A stretch of 64,000 nucleotides of DNA from Candidatus Leptofilum gracile (GCA_016713825.1 JADJOJ010000008.1:124001-188000); one strand, 5' to 3'. Shown: positions 8,135 through 16,336, counted from the stretch's first letter. Notes: generated by a model not told the origin, from the letters alone. Made by a program: numbers and translations.

Positions 8135-9254
8135 TGGCCAGATGCTCCTCGTAGGTCACACTAAACGCATGGCTGCCGGAAACGGCCGCTTCACAATCCG
8201 CCACAAAAAAGATGAAATCGGTCGTTGCCGGGAAGGCCACCGCCTCCAGCGAGGACAGGCTGGGGTTGGCAATCGGCCCCGGCGGCAGCCCGGCGTAGCG
8301 GTACGTGTTGTACGGCGAATCCAGCTCCAAATCCACCAACCAGAGCGGCGATTTCCACCAGCTGTCCGTCTCTGGCTGGTAGCCCAGCGGATATTGCACC
8401 GTGGGGTCCGCCTCCAACCGCATCCCCTGCCCCAATCGGTTGTAGAAAACGCCCGCGATAATCGGCCGTTCCGTGGCCACCACCGCCTCGCGCTCCACAA
8501 TCGCCGCCAGCGTCACCGCCTGGTGAATGGTGAGCCCCTGCGTTTGGTAGCCTTGCCGCATTTCGGCCGTTACCCGGCGATCAAAGGTGCGCAGCATCAA
8601 ATCCAGCAGGTAAACCGCATCCGCGTCGGGCGGCACGCGGTAGGTGTCGGGGAAAAGGAAGCCTTCCAGGGTGGCGGTGGCGGGCAAATCGGCCAAAAAG
8701 GTGTATGGCGTCAGGTCAAACACCACCTGCCGCTGGGCAATGGCTAAAAATTGGCCGGGGTCGATGTTGGCTGTGGGATTGTCGGCCAAGTAGTCGGCCA
8801 TCTGCTCCAGCCGCCACCCTTCCACAAAACGCACCGTCTCCTCGCGCACAACGGCCGTTGTGAGCGCAGCGGCCATTTGCGGGATGGTTTGCTGTGGATC
8901 GAGAATGTATTCACCCGCCTCCAGCTGGGCATCCAGGCCGTAGTAGCTAATGTAATTCAGAAAAAGCTCCGTGTTGTTCAGCAGGCCAGCGGCGGCCAGA
9001 TTGGCGGCAATGGCGTCGGCCGATTCACCGGCGGTAATCGTAAACGGGGCGGGGGTGAAGCCACTGCCCGCAGGCTGCTCCAGCGCGTCGGCGTTGGCGG
9101 CGAGGTAGGTTTGCAGGTAAAGGTCACGCGGTTGGAGGGAACGGCCGTTTCCCACCACCGCTTGCCCCAACCATTGAAAATAAAACAGCAGCCCCGCCAC
9201 CAAACAAGCCGTCAGCACCACCAGCAGCAGCGCCGAACGCACAAAACAGCCCAA
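8115..9254 (-). CDS. mltG: Endolytic murein transglycosylase MltG (YceG-like)
   Basis: 379 residues from TTG 9254. One membrane segment (residues 7-28) is followed by a LysM-like part (I-T-A-G-E-S-A-D-A-I-A) and the YceG domain with L-E-G-F-L-F-P-D-T-Y, the catalytic region I-V-E-R-E-A, and G-L-P-P-G-P-I-A-N-P at the end. MltG cuts nascent glycan strands at the membrane and sets their length. The start is uncertain: the frame stays open upstream through a plausible basic cytosolic tail (R-R-K-D-P-F-E-E-P-P) to an AGGTGAG placed five bases before an ATA at 9332, so the true start may be non-canonical or hit by an error. Downstream of ruvX in the alaS block. Confidence 0.9.
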   Translation of the reverse strand: MGCFVRSALLLVVLTACLVAGLLFYFQWLGQAVVGNGRSLQPRDLYLQTYLAANADALEQPAGSGFTPAPFTITAGESADAIAANLAAAGLLNNTELFLNYISYYGLDAQLEAGEYILDPQQTIPQMAAALTTAVVREETVRFVEGWRLEQMADYLADNPTANIDPGQFLAIAQRQVVFDLTPYTFLADLPATATLEGFLFPDTYRVPPDADAVYLLDLMLRTFDRRVTAEMRQGYQTQGLTIHQAVTLAAIVEREAVVATERPIIAGVFYNRLGQGMRLEADPTVQYPLGYQPETDSWWKSPLWLVDLELDSPYNTYRYAGLPPGPIANPSLSSLEAVAFPATTDFIFFVADCEAAVSGSHAFSVTYEEHLANVQRCR

Positions 9255-9359
9255 CGACCGTCTTTTGGGGCTGCGCGGTGGCTCTTCAAATGGGTCCTTG
9301 CGGCGCTGCGGCCGGACTTTTTGTGTCTTTATAACTCACCTCTGCCAAAACATAATCAA

Positions 9360-9413
9360 AGATTTCGCAGATTTATAAGATTTTTCATCTGCGAAATCTG
9401 CGAAATCTGTTGA
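9360..9413. repeat. AGATTTCGCAGAT palindrome (family C)
   Basis: Thirteen-base arms AGATTTCGCAGAT (9360-9372) and complement (9387-9399), with a further CGAAATCTG word. It separates mltG from ruvX. Related copies: 24881-24939, 38079-38136, 43801-43866, 45500-45560, about 50920-50970, 54302-54362 and 63105-63150. Confidence 0.85.
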
Positions 9414-9426
9414 TAAAATGCCCAAT

Positions 9427-9858
9427 TTAGACACGATGGGCGTCCAAATAGCTCTGCAAAATAAACGCCGCGGCCACGGCATCTACCTGCTGGCGGGCTT
9501 TTTTGCCCCGCGTGCCGCGCTGGCGCAGACTCTCTTCGGCTTTTACGGTGGTGTAGCTTTCGTCCCAAAACTGGATGGGCACGGCGCATTGTTGGCTGAA
9601 GTCGGCGATGTACTCACGAATCCAAACGGCCGTATCGCTATCCCCACCATCACTCGTCGTCGGCAGACCAACCAGCAGCAGCGTTGCTTTTTGCTCCGCC
9701 AAAATTTGCTGGTAGCGGGCAAAATCTTCCTCGCGGGATTTGCGCTGCACCACGCCGTACGATTGGGCAATCGTGCGCGTCGGGTCGCTGATGGCCACAC
9801 CGATCCGCTTGCTGCCCAAATCCAACGCCATCACCCGGCCAGGGTAGCGATCGCTCAT
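9427..9858 (-). CDS. ruvX: Holliday junction resolvase-like RuvX (YqgF family)
   Basis: 143 residues from ATG 9858, whose ATGA overlaps the NUDIX stop; the longer frame upstream is a shadow. The RNase H-fold signature is clear: V-M-A-L-D-L-G-S-K-R-I-G-V-A-I-S-D at the N-terminus, L-V-G-L-P at strand 3, D-E-S-Y-T-T near residue 98 and D-A-V-A-A-A-F-I-L-Q at the end, which supply the acidic metal ligands. The family is implicated in 16S pre-rRNA 5' maturation and junction resolution. Linkage alaS-ruvX-mltG is widespread in bacteria and supports the call. Confidence 0.92.
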   Translation of the reverse strand: MSDRYPGRVMALDLGSKRIGVAISDPTRTIAQSYGVVQRKSREEDFARYQQILAEQKATLLLVGLPTTSDGGDSDTAVWIREYIADFSQQCAVPIQFWDESYTTVKAEESLRQRGTRGKKARQQVDAVAAAFILQSYLDAHRV

Positions 9859-10409
9859 GACGACAATTCTCCAAGCGCGTGCAGCGCATAAAAAAGCGCA
9901 CTTTGCTGCACCGAATCGACCATTTCCCCGGCAAACAGCAGCCGTTTGGCTTCGGCGATGGGCAGCTTGAGCAGCTCCATCTCTTCGGTGTGGTCCCAGG
10001 TGGGAACGGCCGTTTCCACACACCCAATCGCCAAAAAATAATGCGCCCGGCAGCTCAGCCGCGCCGGGTCTGGCGAACCGCTGCCGATGAGCCGCAAATC
10101 GGCACAGGCGCAGCCGGTTTCTTCCAGCAGCTCGCGCCGCGCCGCGTCCAGCGGTGTTTCGCCAGCGTCAATCAGGCCGCCGGGCGTTTCCAACAGCGTG
10201 CGCCCCACGCCATGCCGGTAGATGCGCACCAGCACAATCTCACCCGCCGCCGTGACCGGGACAATGTTCACGTAATCGCCGCTTTCCATGATGTAGTACG
10301 GGTCGATGAGACGGCCGTTGCCCATCTCGCACCTGTCCGCCCGCACTGCAATCCACTCATTTTGCAGCAAATATTCCGAATTCAGCACTTTCCAATCTAG
10401 TTGATGCAT
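9855..10409 (-). CDS. NUDIX hydrolase (ADP-ribose pyrophosphatase-like)
   Basis: 184 residues starting M-H-Q-L-D-W-K-V-L. The Nudix box is complete: G-G-L-I-D-A-G-E, then R-R-E-L-L-E-E-T-G. The N-terminal strand-rich part (Y-Y-I-M-E-S-G-D-Y-V-N-I-V-P-V) and the overall length match the ADP-ribose/ADP-sugar pyrophosphatase branch. It would cleave a nucleoside diphosphate linked to a sugar, but the exact substrate cannot be read from sequence. It overlaps ruvX by four bases, so the two are translationally coupled. Confidence 0.88.
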   Translation of the reverse strand: MHQLDWKVLNSEYLLQNEWIAVRADRCEMGNGRLIDPYYIMESGDYVNIVPVTAAGEIVLVRIYRHGVGRTLLETPGGLIDAGETPLDAARRELLEETGCACADLRLIGSGSPDPARLSCRAHYFLAIGCVETAVPTWDHTEEMELLKLPIAEAKRLLFAGEMVDSVQQSALFYALHALGELSS

Positions 10410-10553
10410 AATTTTCTTTGGCCACAGAAAGCACAGAGGTTTAAGCGGGGGGCACTGTGGCTTTTTTTATTGTCTGGATTACGGCCGTTTTGACTTGTCG
10501 TTTCCCCTACGAAACCGAGCCGTTAACCATTAACCATTTACTATTAACCATCT
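10410..10553. repeat. Intergenic block with CACAGAG and TTAACCA words
   Basis: Between the NUDIX and baseplate-J-like genes. 10421-10460 contains CCACAGA...CTGTGG words of the CACAGAG family; 10522-10549 is a tandem of TTAACCA words without an obvious second arm. No gene is seen. Confidence 0.55.
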
Positions 10554-12113
10554 TCACGGAGCAATTTCCGTCTGAATGCGCGTTGTCAAATACGGCACGC
10601 GGTCAAACCAGACGGGCCAGATGTCCAGCGTGGGCACGTCGCGAAGGGGAAGATTTTGGTAGAGGTACGCTGCGGCCGTTTCTGGGGGTTGTCCGGTAAC
10701 GGCCGTCATCGCCCCCTCCAGCGCCAAATTGGCCGCCACCACTCCCTCGCCAATCATGGAAAAGGTCACCCGGCCGGAATCATCCACCGCCACCACGTCG
10801 CCGCTGCTGAAGCGAATGCTGTCTGGCACCAGCGTAAAACCGTCTGGCACCGCCTGCCCCAGCGAATCGAAGGCTAAACCGGAGGCGATGGTGGTGTCAA
10901 CGGCCGTTCCTACCAACTCCGCCCGCAGCACCAACGTTAATTCGCTGGTTTGTTCGCCAATGTCATGTGAAAAAGTTTCATCTATGATATTCACTACACG
11001 AATTGTGTCTTTCGAGATGAATTCCCGCTCTGTCAGCTGCGCTTCCATGTTGGCCAGGGCCACCGCCTGCAAAAACTGCAGCGCCTGCGCCCGCAATCGT
11101 TCCTGATCGGCCGGGGCCACAGCGGCCGTTTCCCGCACCGCACCGCCCGTCATCTCCGCCAAATTGCGCACCTCCACCTGCAAATCGAGCGGCCCCTGCA
11201 CCCGGTTCACCAAATTGGCCGCCACGTTCCCCTGCGGCCCCGGCGCTTCGGCAATCACTTCCACTTCGGCCGTGCTGCCCACCGCTTCCCCCAGCACCAC
11301 CTCCGCCAACGTCTGGAAAGTGACGTTGCTGCCGTCCGACGTGCCCACGCGGGTGCCTGCGGGAATGGTCACCGCCTGGGCCAGCTGGTTGGCAAACAGC
11401 ACCGTGCCCCGCGCCGGGGCATCTGGCAGCTCCACCGAGCCAGTCGTCGCCACGCTGGTTTGCCACGATTCGGTACTGGTCAGCAGCCGCGCCGGGACGG
11501 TGTTCAGCGCATAATCCACTGCCTCCACTGCCGGATCAGCAATGACGGCGCGCTCCACACGCACGGCTTCAGTTTCGGGCTGCAAAATGATGGTGGCGCC
11601 GGGCACGGCATAGGTGAACGCGACGTACAAAATGGCCAACGTCAGGCAAAAAAGGGCGATGGCCAGGTAGCGCACCAGCCACAGCCGCCGGGCCGATTGG
11701 GGCGCGAGGCGGCGGTTCATCTCCTGACGGTCGGCGGTGTCTAAACTTGGGCGCGGCCCTTCTTCAAAAAAAGCCTCCCACTCACCATCCCCCATCGTGG
11801 GCAACCCCACCCGCTCTAACCGCTTGCGGCCGCGCCACCAGCCCCGGCGGCTGTTCTCCGCCACGTCTACCGAAGGGAAGACGGGCAGCCCAATCGCCCG
11901 CGCCTGGCGGGCAATCGGCACGTCCGGCGTCACCAGGCCAATGTCCAACCGCTGCCGATCGGCAAAACGACGCAGCCGCACCAAATCGAGCCCCTCACGC
12001 AGCACGCCGCCGCTTTCCGGCAGCACCAGCAGCGTCTGCTGCTCGCCCGCCCAGGTCAGCCGGTCGCAAATGGAGATGATGTCGTCGGAATCGTCGAGGT
12101 GGATTATTTGCAT
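10554..12113 (-). CDS. Baseplate J/gp47-like single-pass membrane protein
   Basis: 519 residues. The N-terminal 100 residues form a soluble domain (L-T-W-A-G-E-Q-Q-T-L-L-V-L-P, then R-Q-A-R-A-I-G-L-P-V-F-P). A membrane segment follows at about 148-170 (Y-L-A-I-A-L-F-C-L-T-L-A-I-L-Y-V). The extracytoplasmic part contains a baseplate-J-like stretch: V-T-I-P-A-G-T-R-V-G-T-S, F-Q-T-L-A-E-V, G-P-Q-G-N-V-A-A-N-L. Such proteins are common in Chloroflexota and are not phage tails; no other tail gene is present. Role unknown, perhaps in the envelope. It lies directly downstream of alaS in the same direction. Confidence 0.75.
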   Translation of the reverse strand: MQIIHLDDSDDIISICDRLTWAGEQQTLLVLPESGGVLREGLDLVRLRRFADRQRLDIGLVTPDVPIARQARAIGLPVFPSVDVAENSRRGWWRGRKRLERVGLPTMGDGEWEAFFEEGPRPSLDTADRQEMNRRLAPQSARRLWLVRYLAIALFCLTLAILYVAFTYAVPGATIILQPETEAVRVERAVIADPAVEAVDYALNTVPARLLTSTESWQTSVATTGSVELPDAPARGTVLFANQLAQAVTIPAGTRVGTSDGSNVTFQTLAEVVLGEAVGSTAEVEVIAEAPGPQGNVAANLVNRVQGPLDLQVEVRNLAEMTGGAVRETAAVAPADQERLRAQALQFLQAVALANMEAQLTEREFISKDTIRVVNIIDETFSHDIGEQTSELTLVLRAELVGTAVDTTIASGLAFDSLGQAVPDGFTLVPDSIRFSSGDVVAVDDSGRVTFSMIGEGVVAANLALEGAMTAVTGQPPETAAAYLYQNLPLRDVPTLDIWPVWFDRVPYLTTRIQTEIAP

Positions 12114-12123
12114 CTAAAGATGC

Positions 12124-12211
12124 GTAATTGAGTAATTGAGTAATTGGGTAATTGAGTAATTCGATTGTTGAAAAATTACCCAATTACCTAATTACCTAAT
12201 TACCTAATTAC
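12124..12211. repeat. GTAATTGA-word palindrome (family G)
   Basis: Tandem TAATTGAG/TAATTGGG words, then a 20-base AT-rich loop, then tandem AATTACC words that can pair with them. It fills the gap between alaS and the baseplate-J-like gene and may act as a 3' end or processing structure. Confidence 0.8.
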
Positions 12212-12213
12212 AC

Positions 12214-14901
12214 TTACTCCTTCAAAGCCGCTTCAATTAAACCAGGCACCAACGCCAGCGCCTCTGGCAGTTTGGCCGCGTCCTTGCCGCCGGCCTGGGC
12301 CATGTCGGGGCGACCGCCGCCGCCGCCGCCCACCATTTTGGCCACGTCGCGCACGATGTCGCCCGCCTTGAGGCCGCGCGCAATCAAATCTTTGGTGACG
12401 GCGGCGATGATGATCGGTTTGCCGCTGTTGACTGTGGCCAGTACGGCCGTTCCCGACCCCACCACATCCCGGAACCGATCCGCCATCTGGCGCAAGCCGT
12501 CTACATCCACGCCCTCAACCTGGGCGGTGAGCAGCTTCACGCCCGCCACCTCCTGCGTCTGGGCCAGGATCGAATCGAACTGGAAGACGGCCAACTTTTG
12601 CTGCATCTGCTCGATCCGCTTTTGCGCCGCCTTTTGCTCCGCCTGCAGCGCCTCGATGCGCGTCTCTAGCTCGGAGACGGGCACGTTGAGGTGGCCCGCC
12701 AGCCGGTCCAGCAAATTCAGCCGCTCAGCGATGAGCTGCCGCGCCGCGCGCCCCGTCACCGCCTCCACGCGGCGCACGCCTGCGGAAACGGCCCCCTCGC
12801 TGGTAAAGCGGAACAGGCCAATGTCGTTGGTTTCGGCCACGTGCAAACCGCCACAAAGTTCGAAGCTGTACGGCCGTTCCCCTTCATACCCAATCTGCAC
12901 CGTACGCACAATCTCGCCGTACTTTTCGCCAAAGAGGGCCATCGCCCCCTGGCCAATCGCCTCTTTTTGACCCATGTACTCAATGTCCACGGGATAGTTG
13001 GCCAGAATCGCCTCGTTGATTTTGGCCTCAATTTCGGCCAGCGTCTCGTTGTTCACGCCGTGGTCGTGGGTGAAGTCGAAGCGCAGCCGGTCTGGGGCAA
13101 CGAGCGAACCCGCCTGGGTGACGTGCGTGCCCAGCCGGTCACGCAGTTCCTGGTGCAAAATGTGGGTGGCGGTGTGGTTGCGCCGAATGTCGCTGCGGCG
13201 GGCATCGTCCACCTGCAAGCGGACCGGTTGGTTCAGGCTAAATTCGCCCTGCACCACCTGCCCCGCCAGCAATACCAGCCCGTTGAGCGGCTTGCGGGTA
13301 TCGTTCACGCGGAAAATCGCGCCGCCCTCCAGCGCCACAATCTGGCCCGTGTCGCTAACCTCACCGCCGGACTCGACGTAGAAGTTGGAAACGGCCGTTA
13401 CCATCTCCACCTTATCCCCTACTTTCACAGATTCAACCAGTTCCCCATCCCGAATGAGCCCCACAATTTCCGTCTCGGTCTCGGCACCCATGTACGGGTC
13501 GTACTCCACGCCATCTTCTAGCTGGCCGGAGGTTTGGAGATTGGTGAGGAGACGGCCGTAAACCCCCGTATCCCCGCTGTATTCGCCAAAAGCACCCTTG
13601 CCGCTGGCCACCGCGTGCGCCTCACGCGCCGCGTTGTACCCTTTTTCATCAACGGTGAAGCCGCGCTCCTGCACCACGTCGCGGCTGATTTCCAGCGGCA
13701 GGCCGTGCGTGGCGTACAAATCAAACGCCACCTCGCCCGAAATCTCTTTTTCGCCCTTCTCGTTCAGCTCGGTCATCACATGATGCAGCTGCACCAGCGC
13801 CGATTCCAGCGTGCGAGCAAACTTCTTTTCTTCCTGCGTCAGGGTGCGCAGCACGTGCTCCTGGCGCAGCTTCAGCTCCGGGTATGCTTCGCCCATTTGC
13901 GCGATGTACACTTTGGCCACTTCGGCCAAAAATGGGCCGGTGAAGCCGATGCTAAAGCCAAAGCGCACCGCGCGCCGGATGATCATGCGCAGCACGTAGC
14001 CCGCGCCGGTGCTGCCGGGGCGCACGCCGTCGGCAATCAAAAAGGTGGCCGCCCGCCCATGATCGGCAATGACGCGGTAGCCCACCAGATGCTCCTGGCG
14101 CAGTTCGTCGGTGTGCTCTAGCAGTTCCTGCACGCGGTTCAGCGCCCCGCTGAACAGATCGGTGTCGTAGTTGTTGTCGGTGCGCTGCATGATGCGCACC
14201 ATACGCTCCAGCCCCAGCCCGGTGTCCACCGATGGTTTGGGCAGCGGCGTCAGGCTGCCATCTTTTTCCCGGTTGAACTGCATGAAAACGAGGTTCCAGA
14301 ACTCCAAAAACTCCTCGTCATCGTCGGCGTTGAGCTGATTGGGGTCGCAGGTGGCCATGTCGCCCATGTAGTAAAAAATTTCGGAGTTGGGGCCGCAGGG
14401 GCCGGTTTCGCCCATTTCCCAGAAGTTATCTTTTTTGCCAAAGCGCAAAATTTTCTCGGCGGGCAGGTAGCGCTGCCACAGTGCAAACGATTCGTCGTCG
14501 TCGGTGTAAATCGTCGCCCAAAGGCGCTCTTCTTCCAACTCCAGCACGCCCGTCACAAACTGCCAGGCGAAGTCGATCGCTTCTTTTTTGAAGTAATCGC
14601 CAAAGGAGAAGTTGCCCATCATCTCAAAAAAGGTGTGATGGCGCGGCGACGGGCCGACGTTCTCTAAATCGTTGTGTTTGCCCTGGACGCGCATCACTTT
14701 TTGGGCGGTGGCGGCGCGGGTGTACGGCCGTTTCTCTCGCCCCAAAAACACATCCACAAACTGGTTCATCCCGGCATTGGTAAACAGCAGGGTGGGGTTG
14801 TCATGCTGCGGCAGCGGCGCACTGGCCACCACCTCGTGCTGCACCTCGTTAAAATAATCTAAAAATGCTTTGCGAATTTCATTACTGGTTGTGGGTCTCA
14901 T
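12214..14901 (-). CDS. alaS: Alanine--tRNA ligase
   Basis: 895 residues from ATG 14901, chosen because GGAG sits five bases upstream; a GTG two codons earlier overlaps that site. It charges tRNA-Ala. Class II core: S-N-E-I-R-K-A-F-L-D-Y-F, F-T-N-A-G-M-N-Q-F, P-S-P-R-H-H-T-F-F-E-M-M-G-N-F-S. The editing domain has H-T-A-T-H near 575 and C-G-G-L-H near 682. The DHHA1 region ends in G-G-G-G-G-G-R-P-D-M-A-Q-A-G-G. Full family length. Its leader (15001-15161) carries an Ala-rich peptide and an intrinsic terminator, so expression is probably controlled by Ala-tRNA supply. Confidence 0.97.
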   Translation of the reverse strand: MRPTTSNEIRKAFLDYFNEVQHEVVASAPLPQHDNPTLLFTNAGMNQFVDVFLGREKRPYTRAATAQKVMRVQGKHNDLENVGPSPRHHTFFEMMGNFSFGDYFKKEAIDFAWQFVTGVLELEEERLWATIYTDDDESFALWQRYLPAEKILRFGKKDNFWEMGETGPCGPNSEIFYYMGDMATCDPNQLNADDDEEFLEFWNLVFMQFNREKDGSLTPLPKPSVDTGLGLERMVRIMQRTDNNYDTDLFSGALNRVQELLEHTDELRQEHLVGYRVIADHGRAATFLIADGVRPGSTGAGYVLRMIIRRAVRFGFSIGFTGPFLAEVAKVYIAQMGEAYPELKLRQEHVLRTLTQEEKKFARTLESALVQLHHVMTELNEKGEKEISGEVAFDLYATHGLPLEISRDVVQERGFTVDEKGYNAAREAHAVASGKGAFGEYSGDTGVYGRLLTNLQTSGQLEDGVEYDPYMGAETETEIVGLIRDGELVESVKVGDKVEMVTAVSNFYVESGGEVSDTGQIVALEGGAIFRVNDTRKPLNGLVLLAGQVVQGEFSLNQPVRLQVDDARRSDIRRNHTATHILHQELRDRLGTHVTQAGSLVAPDRLRFDFTHDHGVNNETLAEIEAKINEAILANYPVDIEYMGQKEAIGQGAMALFGEKYGEIVRTVQIGYEGERPYSFELCGGLHVAETNDIGLFRFTSEGAVSAGVRRVEAVTGRAARQLIAERLNLLDRLAGHLNVPVSELETRIEALQAEQKAAQKRIEQMQQKLAVFQFDSILAQTQEVAGVKLLTAQVEGVDVDGLRQMADRFRDVVGSGTAVLATVNSGKPIIIAAVTKDLIARGLKAGDIVRDVAKMVGGGGGGRPDMAQAGGKDAAKLPEALALVPGLIEAALKE

Positions 14902-14918
14902 TTTCACTCCGTTTTTTT

Positions 14919-14988
14919 CGGTAATCCGTAATCAGTAATCCGTAATCGGTAAAAAACCGATTACCGTTTACCGTTCACCGATTACCGG
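14919..14988. repeat. CGGTAATC-word palindrome (family B) in the alaS 5' region
   Basis: A long palindrome of GTAATC words lies between the attenuator terminator and the alaS ribosome-binding site. It is the same family as the block inside the valS T-box leader. It would be transcribed after read-through and could form a second hairpin. Confidence 0.8.
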
Positions 14989-15003
14989 AATTTTACCGTA
15001 GCA

Positions 15004-15042
15004 ACAAAAAACCGCCAGACTGCTTCAGGTTCAGTCTGGCGG
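15004..15042 (-). terminator. Intrinsic terminator in the alaS leader (attenuator)
   Basis: On the minus strand an 11-bp perfect stem, CCGCCAGACTG (15042-15032) with CAGTCTGGCGG (15022-15012), encloses a 9-base loop and is followed at once by six U residues (15011-15006). It stands 33 bases after the leader-peptide stop codon and about 100 bases before alaS, as in classical attenuators. Confidence 0.9.
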
Positions 15043-15074
15043 CTAAGGTGCTGCGTTTAAATTGTGGTGAAAAC

Positions 15075-15161
15075 TCAGGCAGCAGCAATGACCAGACTGG
15101 TGGTCTGGGCGGCGGCTGCGGCGGCGCTAAAAAGCACCTGAGGTTTCACAAAAGTCATCAT
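15075..15161 (-). CDS. Ala-rich leader peptide of alaS (28 aa)
   Basis: A 28-codon frame starts M-M-T-F-V-K-P-Q-V-L-F-S, runs into six consecutive Ala codons (GCC GCC GCA GCC GCC GCC, 15125-15108), then Q-T-T-S-L-V-I and three more Ala codons before TGA. Nine of 28 residues are Ala, the cognate amino acid of the downstream gene. There is no ribosome-binding site, but the promoter at 15168-15196 predicts transcription to start at or next to the A of the ATG, so the message would be leaderless. A longer frame back to 15257 overlaps the upstream gene and looks like its shadow. Confidence 0.8.
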   Translation of the reverse strand: MMTFVKPQVLFSAAAAAAQTTSLVIAAA

Positions 15162-15167
15162 GGGCAG

Positions 15168-15196
15168 ATGGTAACAAATCAGTTCCGGGGTGTCAA
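15168..15196 (-). promoter_or_regulatory. Sigma-70-type promoter for the alaS leader
   Basis: TTGACA (15196-15191), a 17-base spacer, then TACCAT (15173-15168) on the minus strand. The -35 box lies just after (outside) the stop-codon end of the upstream lipoprotein gene and the spacer overlaps that gene's last codon. The seventh base after the -10 is the A of the leader ATG at 15161. Confidence 0.75.
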
Positions 15197-16327
15197 CGGC
15201 AAAATCATTGGCCCGCGCGGGCTGGAGAGCACAACGCTTTCGCCTTCTTCGTACCAACCAGCTAACTGGGCATCGGCAATTTGCATGCTGATGACGGCCG
15301 TTTCAAACCCCTCATCAAACTGGTAAAACATCACCCCGGAGCCAAACATGCCCTCGGTTTCGGCGATGAGCTGGTTGTGGGTTGCCGAGTAGAGCATGGT
15401 TAACGGCCGTCCATGATCCAACGACACGCCATCCCCACTGGCAGGCACGATTGTCTCGCTGCCATCCACCGCCACAATGGTGAACGGCGCGTCAGCGTAC
15501 AGCAGGTAGCCAGAATCGCCCAGCCAGAGCGGCGCGTCGCCAATCCAGCCGCTATTTTGGTACACGCCGCTGGCGATGGGCGGATTGCCGGAATTACTCG
15601 CCGCGTCGGTGACAAACAGCGCGTTATTGCGCAGGTAGGCAATCTGACGGCCGTCTGGCGACCAGGAGAAGTACGGATCGATATCTTCTACCAGCACCGT
15701 CCGGTTTTCTGCGCCGCGCAGCAAAATCAGGTCAAAACCCTGCCCGTTGTGGATGGCAGCCGCCACCGATGGCGGTTCGCCCAGCATCTCCAGCGGGGAG
15801 ATGGCGGCGCGCCCCACCTGCTCTGCCCAAACCGCCGCCTCGCCCGTGGCAAAGCTGTACAGGCGCAAATCGGTGACGGATTGCTGGTTAGCGGTGGGTT
15901 GCCAAAACTGGCTGCCGTAAGCCAGCCAGCCCGCCTGATAATCGAAGAAGATTTCTGCTTCAACGGGCAAAAGTTGGGGAGCCATCTCGCCATCTTCCAC
16001 CATGAGGACGGGCTGGCCGAAGTTGCCGGTGGCGTAGGGCAACCAGACCAGGGCGGGCACGTCCGGCGGGGGCGGGGCGGGCGTGTCTGTGGGGATGGCG
16101 GTGGCGGTGGGCGGTACGGCCGTTGCCCGGCGGGTGGGCTGCTGCGGCGTGGGGGGGATGGTTGTGGGTCTGCGGGTATTGGTGGGGAGAACTTCGGCAA
16201 CGGCCGTTTCTGGGGTGGCGATTATGGTGGGGGGAACGGCCGTTGCTACTGTTTCGGCCGTTTCTGGCGCTGCACCGCCGCAGGCGGCTATCAAGATTAC
16301 CAAAACTAGCCAGAACAATTTTTTCAT
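15179..16327 (-). CDS. Beta-propeller-like lipoprotein (TolB/WD40-type repeats)
   Basis: About 382 residues from ATG 16327 with AAGG upstream. Signal peptide M-K-K-L-F-W-L-V-L-V-I-L and lipobox I-A-A-C, then a Thr/Pro linker of about 90 residues, then a strand-rich domain with propeller-like blades (F-S-W-S-P-D-G-R-Q-I-A-Y-L is the clearest; W-L-G-D-S-G-Y-L-L-Y another). Such surface lipoproteins bind proteins or carbohydrate, but no specific ligand can be assigned. It is cotranscribed or closely spaced upstream of the alaS promoter, which overlaps its end. Confidence 0.7.
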   Translation of the reverse strand: MKKLFWLVLVILIAACGGAAPETAETVATAVPPTIIATPETAVAEVLPTNTRRPTTIPPTPQQPTRRATAVPPTATAIPTDTPAPPPPDVPALVWLPYATGNFGQPVLMVEDGEMAPQLLPVEAEIFFDYQAGWLAYGSQFWQPTANQQSVTDLRLYSFATGEAAVWAEQVGRAAISPLEMLGEPPSVAAAIHNGQGFDLILLRGAENRTVLVEDIDPYFSWSPDGRQIAYLRNNALFVTDAASNSGNPPIASGVYQNSGWIGDAPLWLGDSGYLLYADAPFTIVAVDGSETIVPASGDGVSLDHGRPLTMLYSATHNQLIAETEGMFGSGVMFYQFDEGFETAVISMQIADAQLAGWYEEGESVVLSSPRGPMILPLTPRN

Positions 16328-16336
16328 TTTTACCTT

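Larger units (their letters stand above)
15001..15161 (-). promoter_or_regulatory. Ribosome-mediated transcription attenuator of alaS
   Basis: Four segments can pair alternatively. Segment 1 is CCAGAC (15108-15103), starting in the last codon of the six-Ala run. Segment 2 is CCAGTCTGG (15100-15092). Segment 3 is CCGCCAGACTG (15042-15032). Segment 4 is CAGTCTGGCGG (15022-15012). 1:2 forms a 6-bp hairpin, 2:3 pairs over 8 bp (CAGTCTGG with CCAGACTG) as antiterminator, and 3:4 is the terminator. A ribosome stalled on the Ala codons would mask segment 1 and free segment 2. Longer-range arms 15137-15149 and 15067-15079 match at 12 of 13 positions. The pairing is seen; the mechanism is inferred. 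Confidence 0.8.

Noticed and set aside
10554..12113. Prophage tail gene (baseplate J)
   Set aside because: It has one membrane segment and sits in a synthetase-recombination operon with no other phage gene; such proteins are chromosomal in Chloroflexota.
12118..12211. Intrinsic terminator of alaS
   Set aside because: The AT-rich palindrome has no GC-rich stem followed by a U-tract; it is listed as a repeat.
15075..15257. 60-residue version of the Ala-rich ORF
   Set aside because: The first 32 residues overlap the upstream gene, are Arg-rich and lie mostly before the promoter; only the part from 15161 makes sense.
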